The translations under genes were made by a program, and so were the position numbers. The notes below the pieces were generated by a model that was given only the letters and a program-made list of their open reading frames with translations, was not told the origin of the DNA and did not search any database. A DNA stretch of 64,000 nt from Stutzerimonas stutzeri (GTDB lineage: Bacteria > Pseudomonadota > Gammaproteobacteria > Pseudomonadales > Pseudomonadaceae). Location of the stretch: the NCBI RefSeq assembly GCF_002909485.1, contig NZ_PPXG01000002.1, positions 124,001 through 188,000 on the forward strand, in the 5' to 3' direction. Of the stretch, positions 1-9,142 are shown piece after piece. Numbering within the stretch: the first letter of the stretch is position 1; each line of letters starts with the position of its first letter.

Positions 1-1
1 G

Positions 2-3000
2 TGTCTGTCGTTCTACGACTGGTACTGCGACCTGCCTCCCGCATCTCCGCAAGTGTGGGGCGAGCAGACCGACGTGCCGGAGTCGGCCGACTGGTACAAC
101 TCCAACTACATCATCGCCTGGGGCTCCAACGTCCCGCAGACCCGTACCCCCGATGCGCACTTCTTCACCGAAGTCCGCTACAAGGGCACCAAGACTGTCG
201 CCATCACCCCGGACTACGCCGAAGTCGCCAAACTCACCGACCTCTGGCTCAACCCCAAGCAGGGCACCGATGCCGCGCTGGCCCAGGCCTTCGGTCACGT
301 CATCTTCAAGGAATTCCACCTCGAGAAGCCCAGCGCTTACTTCCGCGACTACGCCAAGCGCTACACCGATCTGCCGGTACTGGTGCGCCTGAACGAGAAG
401 GATGGCAGCTACATCGCCGATCGCTTCCTGCGTGCCTCGGACCTGGCTGACAACCTTGGCCAGGAAAACAACCCCGAGTGGAAAACCATCGCCGTCGACG
501 GCAGCACGGGCGAGCTGGTCTCGCCGCTGGGCTCGATTGGCTATCGCTGGGGCGAGAAGGGCAAGTGGAACATCGAAGCCCGCGAAGGCCGTGACGGCCG
601 CGATGTTGACCTGAGCCTGACCCAGATCGATGGTGGCGAGACTGCCGAGGTCGCCTTCCCGTACTTTGGCGGCATCCTCCACGAACACTTCCAGCACGCA
701 GAAGGCGAGAGCATCCAGCTGCGCCGTGTACCAGTGCGCACCATCACCCTGGCCGATGGCAGCACCACCAAGGTCGCCACTGTATTCGACCTGATGGCGG
801 CCAACTTCGGTATCGACCGTGGTCTGGGTGGCGCCAACGTCGCCTCCAGCTACGACGACGCCAGCGTGCCCGGCACCCCGGCTTGGCAGGAAATCATCAC
901 CGGCGTGTCCCGCGAGAAGGCGATCCAGATCGCCCGTGAATTCGCCGACAACGCCGACAAGACCCATGGCCGTTCCATGATCATCGTCGGTGCGGCGATG
1001 AACCACTGGTACCACATGGACATGAACTACCGCGGCCTGATCAACATGCTGATGTTGTGCGGTTGCGTAGGTCAGACCGGTGGCGGCTGGGCTCACTACG
1101 TCGGTCAGGAAAAGCTGCGTCCGCAGTGCGGCTGGCTGCCACTGGCCTTCGGCCTCGACTGGAGCCGTCCGCCGCGCCAGATGAACGGCACCAGCTTCTT
1201 CTACAACCACAGTTCGCAGTGGCGCCACGAGAAGATGAGCATTCACGAAGTGCTCTCGCCGTTGGCCGACAAGTCGCAGTTCCCCGAGCACATGCTCGAC
1301 TACAACATCCGCGCCGAACGTGCCGGCTGGCTGCCGAGCGCGCCGCAACTCAACCGTAACCCGCTGCAAGTCTGCCGCGATGCCGAAGCGGCTGGCATGT
1401 CGCCGGTTGACTACGTCACCCAATCGCTCAAGGACGGGTCGCTGAAATTCGCCTGCGAGCAGCCGGACAATCCGGATAACTTCCCGCGCAACATGTTCAT
1501 CTGGCGCTCCAACCTGCTGGGCAGCTCGGGCAAGGGCCACGAGTACATGCTCAAGTACCTGCTGGGTACCAAGAACGGCGTGATGAACGAGGACCTCGGC
1601 AAGCGCGACGGCTTCAAGCCGCTCGAAGCCGAATGGCAGGACGACGGCGCCATCGGCAAGCTCGACTTGGTCACCACCCTCGACTTCCGCATGTCCTCGA
1701 CCTGCGTGTATTCCGACATCGTTCTGCCGACCGCGACCTGGTACGAGAAGGACGACATGAACACCTCGGACATGCACCCCTTCATCCACCCCCTGTCCGC
1801 GGCTATCGACCCGGCCTGGGAATCGCGCTCCGACTGGGAAATCTACAAGGGCATCGCCAAGGCCTTTTCGAAGATGGCTGAAGGTCATCTGGGTGTGGAA
1901 AAAGATCTGGTCACCGTGCCGCTGCTCCACGACAGCCCCGGCGAACTGGCCCAGCCGTTCGGCGGCACCGACTGGAAAACCGCAGGCACAGATCCGCAAC
2001 CGGGCAAGAACTGCCCGAACATGACGGTGGTCGAGCGTGACTATCCGGCCACCTACAAGAAGTTCAGCTCCCTCGGCCCGCTGCTCGACAAGCTCGGCAA
2101 TGGTGGCAAGGGCATCAACTGGAACACCCAGGATGAAGTCGATTTCCTTGGCGAGCTGAACTACAAGGTGCGCGACGAGGGCGTCAGCAAGGGGCGTCCG
2201 CAGATCGAGTCGGCCATCGATGCCTGCGAGGTGATTCTCAGCCTGGCCCCGGAAACCAATGGCCATGTGGCGCTCAAGGCTTGGGCTGCGTTGTCCGAGT
2301 TCACCGGCCGCGATCACAGCCACCTGGCGCTGCCCAAGGAGCACGAGGCGATCCGCTTCCGTGATATCCAGGCCCAGCCGCGCAAGATCATCTCCAGCCC
2401 GACCTGGTCAGGCCTGGAAGACGAGCATGTGTCGTACAACGCCGGCTACACCAACGTCCACGAGTTCATCCCATGGCGCACCATCACCGGTCGCCAGCAG
2501 TTCTTCCAGGATCACCCGTGGATGCAGGCCTTCGGTGAGCAGATGATGAGCTACCGGCCGCCGATCAACACCCGCACCATCGATTACGTGAAGGGCAAGA
2601 AGAGCAACGGCAATACCGAGATCGTCCTCAACTGGATCACTCCGCACCAGAAGTGGGGCATCCACAGCACCTACTCGGACAACCTGATCATGCTCACCCT
2701 GAGCCGCGGCGGCCCGATCGTGTGGATGTCCGAAGTCGACGCCAAGAAGGCCGGCATCGAGGACAACGACTGGATCGAGTGCTTCAACGCCAACGGCGCC
2801 CTGACTGCCCGTGCGGTGGTCAGCCAGCGCGTGATGGAAGGCATGGTGATGATGTACCACGCCCAGGAACGCATCGTGAACGTGCCCGGCAGCGAGACCA
2901 CCAAAACTCGCGGCGGCCACCACAACTCGGTGACCCGCGTGGTGCTCAAGCCCACCCACATGATCGGCGGCTATGCCCAACAGGCGTATGGCTTCAACTA

Positions 3001-3121
3001 CTACGGCACCGTGGGTTGCAACCGCGACGAGTTCGTCGTGGTACGCAAGATGGCCAAGGTCGACTGGCTCGACGGCCCGAACGGCAACGACCTGCCGCAA
3101 CCCCTGCCGCAAGACATCTGA
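2..3121 (+). CDS. narG: Respiratory nitrate reductase alpha subunit, 5' truncated by window edge
   Basis: Catalytic subunit of membrane-bound NarGHI: reduces nitrate to nitrite at a bis-MGD molybdenum centre on the cytoplasmic side. About 1,039 residues are visible; the reading frame is open at the left edge, so roughly the first 200 residues (with the N-terminal 4Fe-4S segment) lie outside. The visible start, CLSFYDWYCDLPPASP followed by WGEQTDVPESADWYN, is highly typical of NarG and should include the Mo-ligand Asp region. RTPDAHFFTEVRYKGTK and the C-terminal CNRDEFVVVRKM are also family-typical. The stop is 10 bp before narH, in the order narGHJI. The promoter and any narK genes lie outside. 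Confidence 0.97.
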   Translation, partial: CLSFYDWYCDLPPASPQVWGEQTDVPESADWYNSNYIIAWGSNVPQTRTPDAHFFTEVRYKGTKTVAITPDYAEVAKLTDLWLNPKQGTDAALAQAFGHVIFKEFHLEKPSAYFRDYAKRYTDLPVLVRLNEKDGSYIADRFLRASDLADNLGQENNPEWKTIAVDGSTGELVSPLGSIGYRWGEKGKWNIEAREGRDGRDVDLSLTQIDGGETAEVAFPYFGGILHEHFQHAEGESIQLRRVPVRTITLADGSTTKVATVFDLMAANFGIDRGLGGANVASSYDDASVPGTPAWQEIITGVSREKAIQIAREFADNADKTHGRSMIIVGAAMNHWYHMDMNYRGLINMLMLCGCVGQTGGGWAHYVGQEKLRPQCGWLPLAFGLDWSRPPRQMNGTSFFYNHSSQWRHEKMSIHEVLSPLADKSQFPEHMLDYNIRAERAGWLPSAPQLNRNPLQVCRDAEAAGMSPVDYVTQSLKDGSLKFACEQPDNPDNFPRNMFIWRSNLLGSSGKGHEYMLKYLLGTKNGVMNEDLGKRDGFKPLEAEWQDDGAIGKLDLVTTLDFRMSSTCVYSDIVLPTATWYEKDDMNTSDMHPFIHPLSAAIDPAWESRSDWEIYKGIAKAFSKMAEGHLGVEKDLVTVPLLHDSPGELAQPFGGTDWKTAGTDPQPGKNCPNMTVVERDYPATYKKFSSLGPLLDKLGNGGKGINWNTQDEVDFLGELNYKVRDEGVSKGRPQIESAIDACEVILSLAPETNGHVALKAWAALSEFTGRDHSHLALPKEHEAIRFRDIQAQPRKIISSPTWSGLEDEHVSYNAGYTNVHEFIPWRTITGRQQFFQDHPWMQAFGEQMMSYRPPINTRTIDYVKGKKSNGNTEIVLNWITPHQKWGIHSTYSDNLIMLTLSRGGPIVWMSEVDAKKAGIEDNDWIECFNANGALTARAVVSQRVMEGMVMMYHAQERIVNVPGSETTKTRGGHHNSVTRVVLKPTHMIGGYAQQAYGFNYYGTVGCNRDEFVVVRKMAKVDWLDGPNGNDLPQPLPQDI

Positions 3122-3131
3122 GGAATAGGCC

Positions 3132-4670
3132 ATGAAGATTCGTTCACAAGTGGGCATGGTCCTGAACCTGGACAAGTGCATCGGCTGCCACACCTGCTCG
3201 ATCACCTGCAAGAACGTCTGGACCAGCCGCGAAGGCATGGAATACGCCTGGTTCAACAACGTCGAGAGCAAGCCTGGCATCGGCTACCCGAAAGAGTGGG
3301 AGAACCAGGACAAGTGGAAGGGCGGCTGGGTGCGCAACGGCGACGGCACCATCAACCCGCGCATCGGTGGCAAATTCCGCGTGTTGGCGAACATCTTCGC
3401 CAACCCGGACCTGCCGACCATCGACGACTACTACGAGCCGTTCGACTTCGACTACCAGAACCTGCATACCGCGCCGATCTCCGAGCACCAGCCGGTGGCA
3501 CGCCCGCGCTCGCTGATCTCCGGCCAGCGCATGGAGAAGATCGAGTGGGGCCCGAACTGGGAAGAAATTCTCGGTACCGAGTTCGCCAAGCGTCGCAAGG
3601 ACAAGAACTTCGACAAGATCCAGGCGGACATCTACGGGCAGTACGAAAACACCTTCATGATGTACCTGCCGCGCCTGTGCGAGCACTGCCTGAACCCGAC
3701 CTGCGCGGCGTCCTGCCCGAGCGGTGCGATCTACAAGCGCGAGGAGGACGGCATCGTCCTCATCGACCAGGAGAAGTGCCGCGGCTGGCGCATGTGCATC
3801 AGCGGCTGCCCGTACAAGAAGATCTACTTCAACTGGAAGAGCGGCAAATCCGAGAAGTGCATCTTCTGCTTCCCGCGCATCGAGGCCGGCATGCCGACCG
3901 TCTGCGCCGAGACCTGCGTGGGCCGCATCCGCTACCTCGGCGTGCTGCTGTACGACGCCGACCGCATCCATGAAGTGGCCAGCACCGTCAACGAGCAGGA
4001 CCTGTACGCCAAGCAGCTGGAGATCTTCCTCGATCCGTTCGATCCGAAGGTCATCGAGCAGGCGCTCAACGACGGCGTACCGATGTCGGTGATCGAAGCC
4101 GCGCAGAAGTCGCCGGTCTACAAGATGGCGGTGGACTGGAAGCTGGCGCTGCCGCTGCACCCGGAATACCGCACGCTGCCGATGGTGTGGTACGTGCCGC
4201 CGCTGTCGCCGATCCAGAACGCCGCCAGCGCCGGACACGTCAGCATGGACGGCGTGCTGCCGGACGTCGACAGCCTGCGCATCCCGCTGCGTTACCTGGC
4301 CAACCTGCTCACTGCAGGTGACGAGGAGCCGGTCAAGCTGGCGCTCAAGCGCATGCTCGCCATGCGTGCCTACAAGCGCGCCGAGCAGGTCGATGGCGTG
4401 CAGGACCTCAAGGTGCTGGAGAGCGTCGGTCTGTCGGTGGCTCAGGTGGAGGACATGTACCGCTACCTGGCCATTGCCAACTACGAAGACCGCTATGTGA
4501 TCCCGACCGCGCACCGCGAAGAGGCCATGAGCGACGCCTTCGCCGAGCGTTCCGGTTGCGGCTTCAGCTTCGGCAGCGGCTGCTCGGGCGCCTCGGACAC
4601 CAACATGTTTGGCGCGAAGAAGGCCAACCGCCGCGACATCATCAAGACCGTCCAGCTGTGGGAGGACTGA
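3132..4670 (+). CDS. narH: Respiratory nitrate reductase beta subunit
   Basis: Electron-transfer subunit of NarGHI, carrying electrons from NarI haem b to NarG. The 512 residues match the family length. Four ferredoxin-type cysteine groups are visible: CIGCHTCSITC near residue 16; CEHCLNPTCAASCP near 183; CRGWRMCISGCP near 217; and CIFCFPRIEAGMPTVCAETC near 245. In the third, Trp replaces one Cys (CRGWRMC), the known signature of the NarH 3Fe-4S cluster. The C-terminus is unusually rich in Gly, Ser and Cys (CGFSFGSGCSG). ATG follows a GGAAT-like ribosome-binding site. The stop is 3 bp from narJ. Confidence 0.98.
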   Translation: MKIRSQVGMVLNLDKCIGCHTCSITCKNVWTSREGMEYAWFNNVESKPGIGYPKEWENQDKWKGGWVRNGDGTINPRIGGKFRVLANIFANPDLPTIDDYYEPFDFDYQNLHTAPISEHQPVARPRSLISGQRMEKIEWGPNWEEILGTEFAKRRKDKNFDKIQADIYGQYENTFMMYLPRLCEHCLNPTCAASCPSGAIYKREEDGIVLIDQEKCRGWRMCISGCPYKKIYFNWKSGKSEKCIFCFPRIEAGMPTVCAETCVGRIRYLGVLLYDADRIHEVASTVNEQDLYAKQLEIFLDPFDPKVIEQALNDGVPMSVIEAAQKSPVYKMAVDWKLALPLHPEYRTLPMVWYVPPLSPIQNAASAGHVSMDGVLPDVDSLRIPLRYLANLLTAGDEEPVKLALKRMLAMRAYKRAEQVDGVQDLKVLESVGLSVAQVEDMYRYLAIANYEDRYVIPTAHREEAMSDAFAERSGCGFSFGSGCSGASDTNMFGAKKANRRDIIKTVQLWED

Positions 4671-4673
4671 GCC

Positions 4674-5429
4674 ATGCGCATCCTTAAAGTGATATCCCTG
4701 CTGCTGGACTACCCCGACCAGCACCTACGCGACGGCCATGCCGAACTGGCCCAGGCCATCGGCGCGGCCCGCGAGATCAGCCCGGAGCAGCGCATCGCGC
4801 TGCGCCGCCTGCTCGACGAGCTGACCGAAGACGACCTGATGGACGTGCAGGAGCGTTACACCGACCTGTTCGACCGCGGTCGTTCACTGTCGCTGCTCCT
4901 GTTCGAACACGTGCATGGCGAGTCCCGCGACCGCGGCCAGGCCATGGTCGACCTGATGGCGCAGTACACCGAGGCCGGTTTCGACATCGGCGTACGCGAG
5001 CTGCCGGACTACATCCCGCTGTACCTCGAGTACCTCGCCACCCGCGATGACCTCGAGGCCCGCGAGGGGCTGGCCGACGTGTCGCACCTGCTGGCCCTGC
5101 TGGCGGCGCGTCTGCAGGAACGCGAAAGCCCACATGCCGCGTGCTTCCGTGCGCTGCTGCAGATCGCCGGCGAGCCGGTGCAGGAAACCCTGGCCGGCCT
5201 GCAGGAGCAGGTCGCCGCCGAGGAACGCGACGACTCGCTGGAAGCGCTGGACAAGATCTGGGAGGAGGAACAGGTCAACTTCCTCCAGGCCGAGCAGCAG
5301 GATCGCTGCCCATCCATGCCGAGCGGGCCGGGCAAGGCTCGCGAGGAAAGCCCGGTGCCGCTGCACTGGACCGATTTCAAGCATGACGGGCAGGCCGCCG
5401 CGCTCGCCCAGGAGGTGCGCAATGTCTAA
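4674..5429 (+). CDS. narJ: Nitrate reductase assembly chaperone NarJ
   Basis: Cytoplasmic TorD-family chaperone that holds apo-NarGH for cofactor insertion and membrane docking; not part of the final enzyme. 251 residues, mostly helical, opening MRILKVISLLLDYPDQ, with the typical YTDLFDRGRSLSLLLFEHVHG segment around residues 61-82. The acidic/Gln-rich C-terminus is usual for NarJ. It sits between narH (3 bp) and narI (8 bp overlap), so translation is probably coupled. Confidence 0.97.
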   Translation: MRILKVISLLLDYPDQHLRDGHAELAQAIGAAREISPEQRIALRRLLDELTEDDLMDVQERYTDLFDRGRSLSLLLFEHVHGESRDRGQAMVDLMAQYTEAGFDIGVRELPDYIPLYLEYLATRDDLEAREGLADVSHLLALLAARLQERESPHAACFRALLQIAGEPVQETLAGLQEQVAAEERDDSLEALDKIWEEEQVNFLQAEQQDRCPSMPSGPGKAREESPVPLHWTDFKHDGQAAALAQEVRNV

Positions 5430-6213
5430 CTTCAATTTCCTGCTGTTCGGGGTCTACCCCTACATCGCGCTGGCCATCTGCCTGATCGGTAGCTGGGCGC
5501 GCTTCGACCTGTCGCAGTACAGCTGGAAGGCCGGTTCCAGCCAGATGCTGTCGAACAACCGCATGCGCCTGGCGAGCAACCTGTTCCACGTCGGCATCAT
5601 CTTCATCCTGGCCGGTCACTTCGTCGGCCTGCTGATGCCCGAGGCGCTGTACCACTCGTTCATCACCAGCGGCCAGAAGCAGATCGTGGCGATGGTGTCC
5701 GGCGGCTTCTTCGGCATCCTCTGCCTGATCGGCCTGGTGATGCTGATCCATCGTCGTCTGACCGACGCTCGTGTGCGTGCCACGTCCAACACCAGCGACA
5801 TCATGATCCTCTTCGTGCTGCTGGCGCAGCTGGTGCTGGGGCTGCTGACCATCGTCGCCTCCACTGGCCACCTGGACGGCTCGGTGATGGTGTTGCTGGG
5901 CACATGGGCGCAGAGCCTGGTCACCCTGCAGCCGGTCAAGGCCGCAGGCGCCATCGAGTCGGTCAGCGTGATCTACAAGCTGCACGTGTTCCTCGGTATG
6001 ACCCTGTTCGTGCTGTTCCCCTTCACCCGCCTGGTGCACATCGTCAGTGCGCCGGTGTGGTACCTGGGCCGGCGCTACCAGATCGTCCGCCAGAAGGGCG
6101 TCAAGCCGAGCGTGCCGCGCCCGCAGCGCCCGCGCACCTACGAAGCCCCGGCCCGCGAAACCGCAGTGCCGACCGCTGTGCCTGCCACGGCAAAGAGCAA
6201 GACCCCGGTATGA
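5422..6213 (+). CDS. narI: Respiratory nitrate reductase gamma subunit (cytochrome b)
   Basis: Dihaem b membrane anchor that oxidises quinol and feeds NarH. 263 residues with five hydrophobic segments. Likely haem-ligand histidines occur in NLFHVGIIF and AGHFVGLL in the second helix, and in IYKLHVFLG and RLVHIVSAP in the last. The ATG at 5422 overlaps the narJ stop and starts MSNFNFLLFGVYPYIAL, as in known NarI; the open frame upstream is narJ out of frame. About 35 residues of Pro/Ala/Thr-rich tail follow the last helix, longer than the usual ~225-residue protein. Confidence 0.97.
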   Translation: MSNFNFLLFGVYPYIALAICLIGSWARFDLSQYSWKAGSSQMLSNNRMRLASNLFHVGIIFILAGHFVGLLMPEALYHSFITSGQKQIVAMVSGGFFGILCLIGLVMLIHRRLTDARVRATSNTSDIMILFVLLAQLVLGLLTIVASTGHLDGSVMVLLGTWAQSLVTLQPVKAAGAIESVSVIYKLHVFLGMTLFVLFPFTRLVHIVSAPVWYLGRRYQIVRQKGVKPSVPRPQRPRTYEAPARETAVPTAVPATAKSKTPV

Positions 6214-6220
6214 CCCTTGC

Positions 6221-6245
6221 CGGCTGACGCCCCGTGCGTCAGCCG
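6221..6245 (+). other. Perfect intercistronic hairpin after narI
   Basis: CGGCTGACGC (6221-6230) and GCGTCAGCCG (6236-6245) form a 10-bp perfect stem with a 5-nt loop. No T-run follows, so it is not a classical terminator. It may protect the upstream nar mRNA end or reduce readthrough into the isomerase gene. Function is inferred. Confidence 0.55.
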
Positions 6246-6294
6246 TCCTGGCCGATCGGATCGAAGGTTCAAGCGTCTTATCGAGGTAATCATC

Positions 6295-7254
6295 ATGGGT
6301 TGTGGATGCGGTGGTAGCACAGGTGGAAGCGGCGGCTGCGGTGGCGGCGCGCGTCCGGAAATCGAAGTGCCGGTAGATGCCCCTCTGTTCGAGGAGCTGC
6401 CGCACGAGGAAGACCGCGAGCCGGCTGCCGAGCAGGCGTCCGGTGAACCGCTGCTGATTGCCAGCAGCGAACAGGAATGGCCGCGGGTGCGGGTCAATGG
6501 GGTGGCGATTGCCTCCCAGGCCATCGCTCAGGAATTGCAGTACCACCCGGCGGAAAGCCGCGAAGAGGCCGTCTACCTGGCGACCCAGGCGCTGGTGCTG
6601 CGCGAGCTGCTGCAGCAGCGCATTGGTGAACTGGGGCTGGTGGTGCGCGCCGAGGCGGGCGAAAGCGAGGAAGAGGCGGCCACCCGCACGCTGATCGAGC
6701 AGGAAGTGCCGCTGCCGCTGGCGGACGAGGCGGCCTGCCGGCAGTACTACAGCGGCAATCAGCAGCGCTTCTTCAGCGCGCCGTTGCTGGCCGCGCGGCA
6801 CATTCTGCTGGCCTGCCCGGCGGATGATGCCGAGGCGCGCAGCCTGGCGCGCGAACAGGCGCTGCAGTTGATCGGCCAACTGCAGGCCGCCCCGCAACGC
6901 TTCGCCGAGCTGGCGCTGCAGCATTCGGCCTGCCCGTCGAAAGCACAGGGCGGTGCGCTGGGCCAGATCAGCAAGGGTCAGACGGTGCCGGAGTTCGAGC
7001 GCCAGCTGTTCCGCCTGCCGGTCGGCCTGTGCCAGCAACCGCTGGAGAGCCGCTACGGCTACCACCTGGTGTTCGTCGACCAGCGCATCGAAGGCGAGCA
7101 GCTGCCCTACGAGGTGGTCGCCGGTTCGATTCGTGCCGAGCTCAACCAGCGTGTCTGGCAGATTGGCGTCAGCCAGTACCTGCAGAACATGGTGGGTGCG
7201 GCGAACATCGAAGGCATCCTCATGCAGGGCGCCGAAACGCCACTGATGCAATAA
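6295..7254 (+). CDS. PpiC-type peptidyl-prolyl cis-trans isomerase (NifM-like) of the nar cluster
   Basis: Parvulin-family foldase. In Pseudomonas a PpiC/NifM-like gene commonly follows narI and is presumed to help fold the nitrate reductase. About 319 residues: a Gly/Cys-rich start (MGCGCGGSTGGSGGCGGG), an acidic linker, a helical N-domain, then the rotamase domain at roughly 165-260 (AARHILLACP, FAELALQHSACPSKAQGGALG, YGYHLVFVD). ATG 6295 is chosen because GAGGT lies 7 bp upstream; the frame could be extended to 6217 but has no ribosome site there. No signal peptide, so cytoplasmic. The substrate is not shown by sequence. Confidence 0.9.
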   Translation: MGCGCGGSTGGSGGCGGGARPEIEVPVDAPLFEELPHEEDREPAAEQASGEPLLIASSEQEWPRVRVNGVAIASQAIAQELQYHPAESREEAVYLATQALVLRELLQQRIGELGLVVRAEAGESEEEAATRTLIEQEVPLPLADEAACRQYYSGNQQRFFSAPLLAARHILLACPADDAEARSLAREQALQLIGQLQAAPQRFAELALQHSACPSKAQGGALGQISKGQTVPEFERQLFRLPVGLCQQPLESRYGYHLVFVDQRIEGEQLPYEVVAGSIRAELNQRVWQIGVSQYLQNMVGAANIEGILMQGAETPLMQ

Positions 7255-7270
7255 CGGCGGCTTGGCTCTG

Positions 7271-7342
7271 CGTCGCGTGGATGACGCTTCACCCATCCAC
7301 CGAGCAGGGCCATGGTGGATGAAAAACGTCATCCACCCTACG
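7271..7342. repeat. REP-like palindromic repeat, copy A
   Basis: Two hairpin units built on GGTGGAT/ATCCACC, ending in TCCACCCTACG. The left end (7271-7281) matches the inverse of the right end at 9 of 11 positions. A longer copy is at 29870-29960. The repeat places an in-frame ATG at 7312 upstream of moaA, creating a false N-terminal extension for that gene. Confidence 0.75.
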
Positions 7343-7362
7343 AGGCTTCAGAGGTGTTATCG

Positions 7363-8352
7363 ATGACTCAATTACGCGATGCCCACAACCGCCAGATCGA
7401 CTACCTGCGCATGTCGGTGACCGACCGTTGCGACTTCCGCTGCGTCTACTGCATGGCCGAGGACATGACCTTCCTGCCGCGCCAGCAGGTGCTCGGTCTG
7501 GAGGAGTTGGAGCGCATCGCGCGCATCTTCGTCGGCTTGGGGGTGAAGAAGATTCGCCTCACCGGTGGCGAGCCGCTGGTACGCCAGGGCATCGTCGGTC
7601 TCTGCGAGCGCATCGCGGCCTTGCCCGGCCTGCGCGAACTGGTGATGACCACCAATGGCTCGCAGCTGGTCAAGCTTGCAGCACCGCTGGCGCGCGCTGG
7701 GGTCAAGCGGTTGAACATCAGCCTGGATAGCCTGGATGCCGCCAAATTCCACGCCATCACCCGCACCGGTCAGCTGCAGCAGGTGCTCGACGGCATCGAC
7801 GCGGCGCGCGATGCCGGCTTCGAGCGGATCAAGCTCAATGCCGTGGTGATGAAGGGCCGCAACGCCGAGGAAGTCGCCGACCTGGTGGACTTCGCCATCG
7901 CCGGTGGGCTCGACCTGAGCTTCATCGAGGAAATGCCGCTGGGCGACGTCGGTCGTTCGCGCGGCGAGAGTTTCTGCTCCAGTGACGAGGTCAAGGCGCT
8001 GATCGCTGAGCGCCATGCGCTGATCGATTCGGCCGAGCAGAGTGGCGGCCCGGCGCGTTACGTGCGCCTGCCTGAGCATCCGCAGACGCGCATTGGCTTC
8101 ATCTCACCGCATTCCCACAACTTTTGCGCTACCTGCAACCGCGTGCGGCTGACGGTGGAAGGGCGCCTGCTGCTGTGCCTGGGTCACGAGAACTCCATCG
8201 ACCTGCGTGCGTTGCTGCGCCGCCATCCGACCAGCGACCAGCCGGTGATCGACGCCATCCACGCCGCGCTGCAACGCAAACCGCTGCGCCATGAATTCTC
8301 CAGCAGCGGCGAGGTTCAGGTGTTGCGCTTCATGAATGCCAGCGGCGGTTGA
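7363..8352 (+). CDS. moaA: GTP 3',8-cyclase MoaA
   Basis: Radical-SAM enzyme for the first step of molybdopterin synthesis, converting GTP to 3',8-cyclo-GTP. 329 residues. The N-terminal radical-SAM cluster is CDFRCVYC (Cx3Cx2C) after MSVTDR, and LTGGEPLVR follows. The C-terminal second cluster is [11 protein letters not shown] with a further Cys in GRLLLCLG. The protein ends in Gly-Gly, as required for MoaA activity. ATG 7363 has GAGGTG 6 bp upstream; the longer frame from 7312 starts inside a REP-like repeat and is rejected. Position behind narGHJI suggests a nitrate-respiration-linked copy. Confidence 0.97.
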   Translation: MTQLRDAHNRQIDYLRMSVTDRCDFRCVYCMAEDMTFLPRQQVLGLEELERIARIFVGLGVKKIRLTGGEPLVRQGIVGLCERIAALPGLRELVMTTNGSQLVKLAAPLARAGVKRLNISLDSLDAAKFHAITRTGQLQQVLDGIDAARDAGFERIKLNAVVMKGRNAEEVADLVDFAIAGGLDLSFIEEMPLGDVGRSRGESFCSSDEVKALIAERHALIDSAEQSGGPARYVRLPEHPQTRIGFISPHSHNFCATCNRVRLTVEGRLLLCLGHENSIDLRALLRRHPTSDQPVIDAIHAALQRKPLRHEFSSSGEVQVLRFMNASGG

Positions 8353-8596
8353 GGCGGGTGCCGGCATGGGCTACGAGTCAACCGTCTAATTCGCTACCAT
8401 CGACCGGCATCGCCGGTTTGACCCACATGCCCAGCTGCCGCAGCCGGGCCTTGTCGCAGAGCCAGGTCGCGCAATTGCCTGCAGCGTTGTCAGACCTCAT
8501 GGCACCCGTGCCGCGCGGACATACCTCCAATGGGGAATGGGTTCGCATACGGCGCCGGTGCAGCCTGCGCACACATCTTCAAGGGAGTTTCGAGCC

Positions 8597-9142
8597 ATGG
8601 CTCACCTGTCCAACACCGAATTCCAACCCCTGAGCATTGCGGTGCTCACGGTGAGCGACACCCGCAACATCGATTCCGATACCTCCGGCCAGGCGCTGAT
8701 CGACGGCCTGCAGAGCGCCGGCCATACCCTGGCCGAACGGGCCATCGTCAAGGACGATATCTGGCAGATCCGCGCCCGCGTCTGCAGCTGGATTGCCAGC
8801 GAAAATGTGCAGGTGGTGCTGATCACCGGCGGCACTGGTTTCACCGCCCGCGACAACACTCCTCAGGCGGTACAGCCGCTGCTGGACAAAGACGTCGACG
8901 GCTTCGGCGAGCTGTTCCGCTACGTTTCGCTGGGCGAGATCGGCACCTCCACCGTGCAGTCCCGCGCGCTGGCCGGCATGAGCAACGGCACCCTGGTCTG
9001 CTGCCTGCCGGGCTCGACCAACGCCTGCCGTACCGCCTGGAACAAGATCCTCGTCGAACAGCTGGACAGCCGCACCAAGCCCTGCAACTTCGTGCCGCAC
9101 CTCAAGGCTTCCGCGGTCGAATACTGCGGGCCACGCTCATGA
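8597..9142 (+). CDS. moaB: Molybdenum cofactor protein MoaB/MogA family
   Basis: Molybdopterin adenylyltransferase-fold protein that prepares molybdopterin for metal insertion. 181 residues with AVLTVSDTRNIDSDTSGQ near the start and the nucleotide/pterin loop TGGTGFTARDNTPQAV near 75-90. ATG 8597 follows AAGGGAG; the extension to 8537 has no ribosome site. It overlaps moeA by 4 bp (ATGA). The 244 bp between moaA and this gene hold no ORF or strong hairpin and may carry a promoter that I cannot define. Confidence 0.95.
   Translation: MAHLSNTEFQPLSIAVLTVSDTRNIDSDTSGQALIDGLQSAGHTLAERAIVKDDIWQIRARVCSWIASENVQVVLITGGTGFTARDNTPQAVQPLLDKDVDGFGELFRYVSLGEIGTSTVQSRALAGMSNGTLVCCLPGSTNACRTAWNKILVEQLDSRTKPCNFVPHLKASAVEYCGPRS

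Noticed and set aside
5377-7332. 651-codon minus-strand frame across narI and the isomerase gene
   Set aside because: Antisense of two well-supported plus-strand genes; Gln/His/Arg-rich composition typical of shadow frames.
7260-7362. Possible Moco riboswitch before moaA
   Set aside because: The region is occupied by a REP-like repeat also found between trmA and a permease gene; the fold is not the Moco motif.
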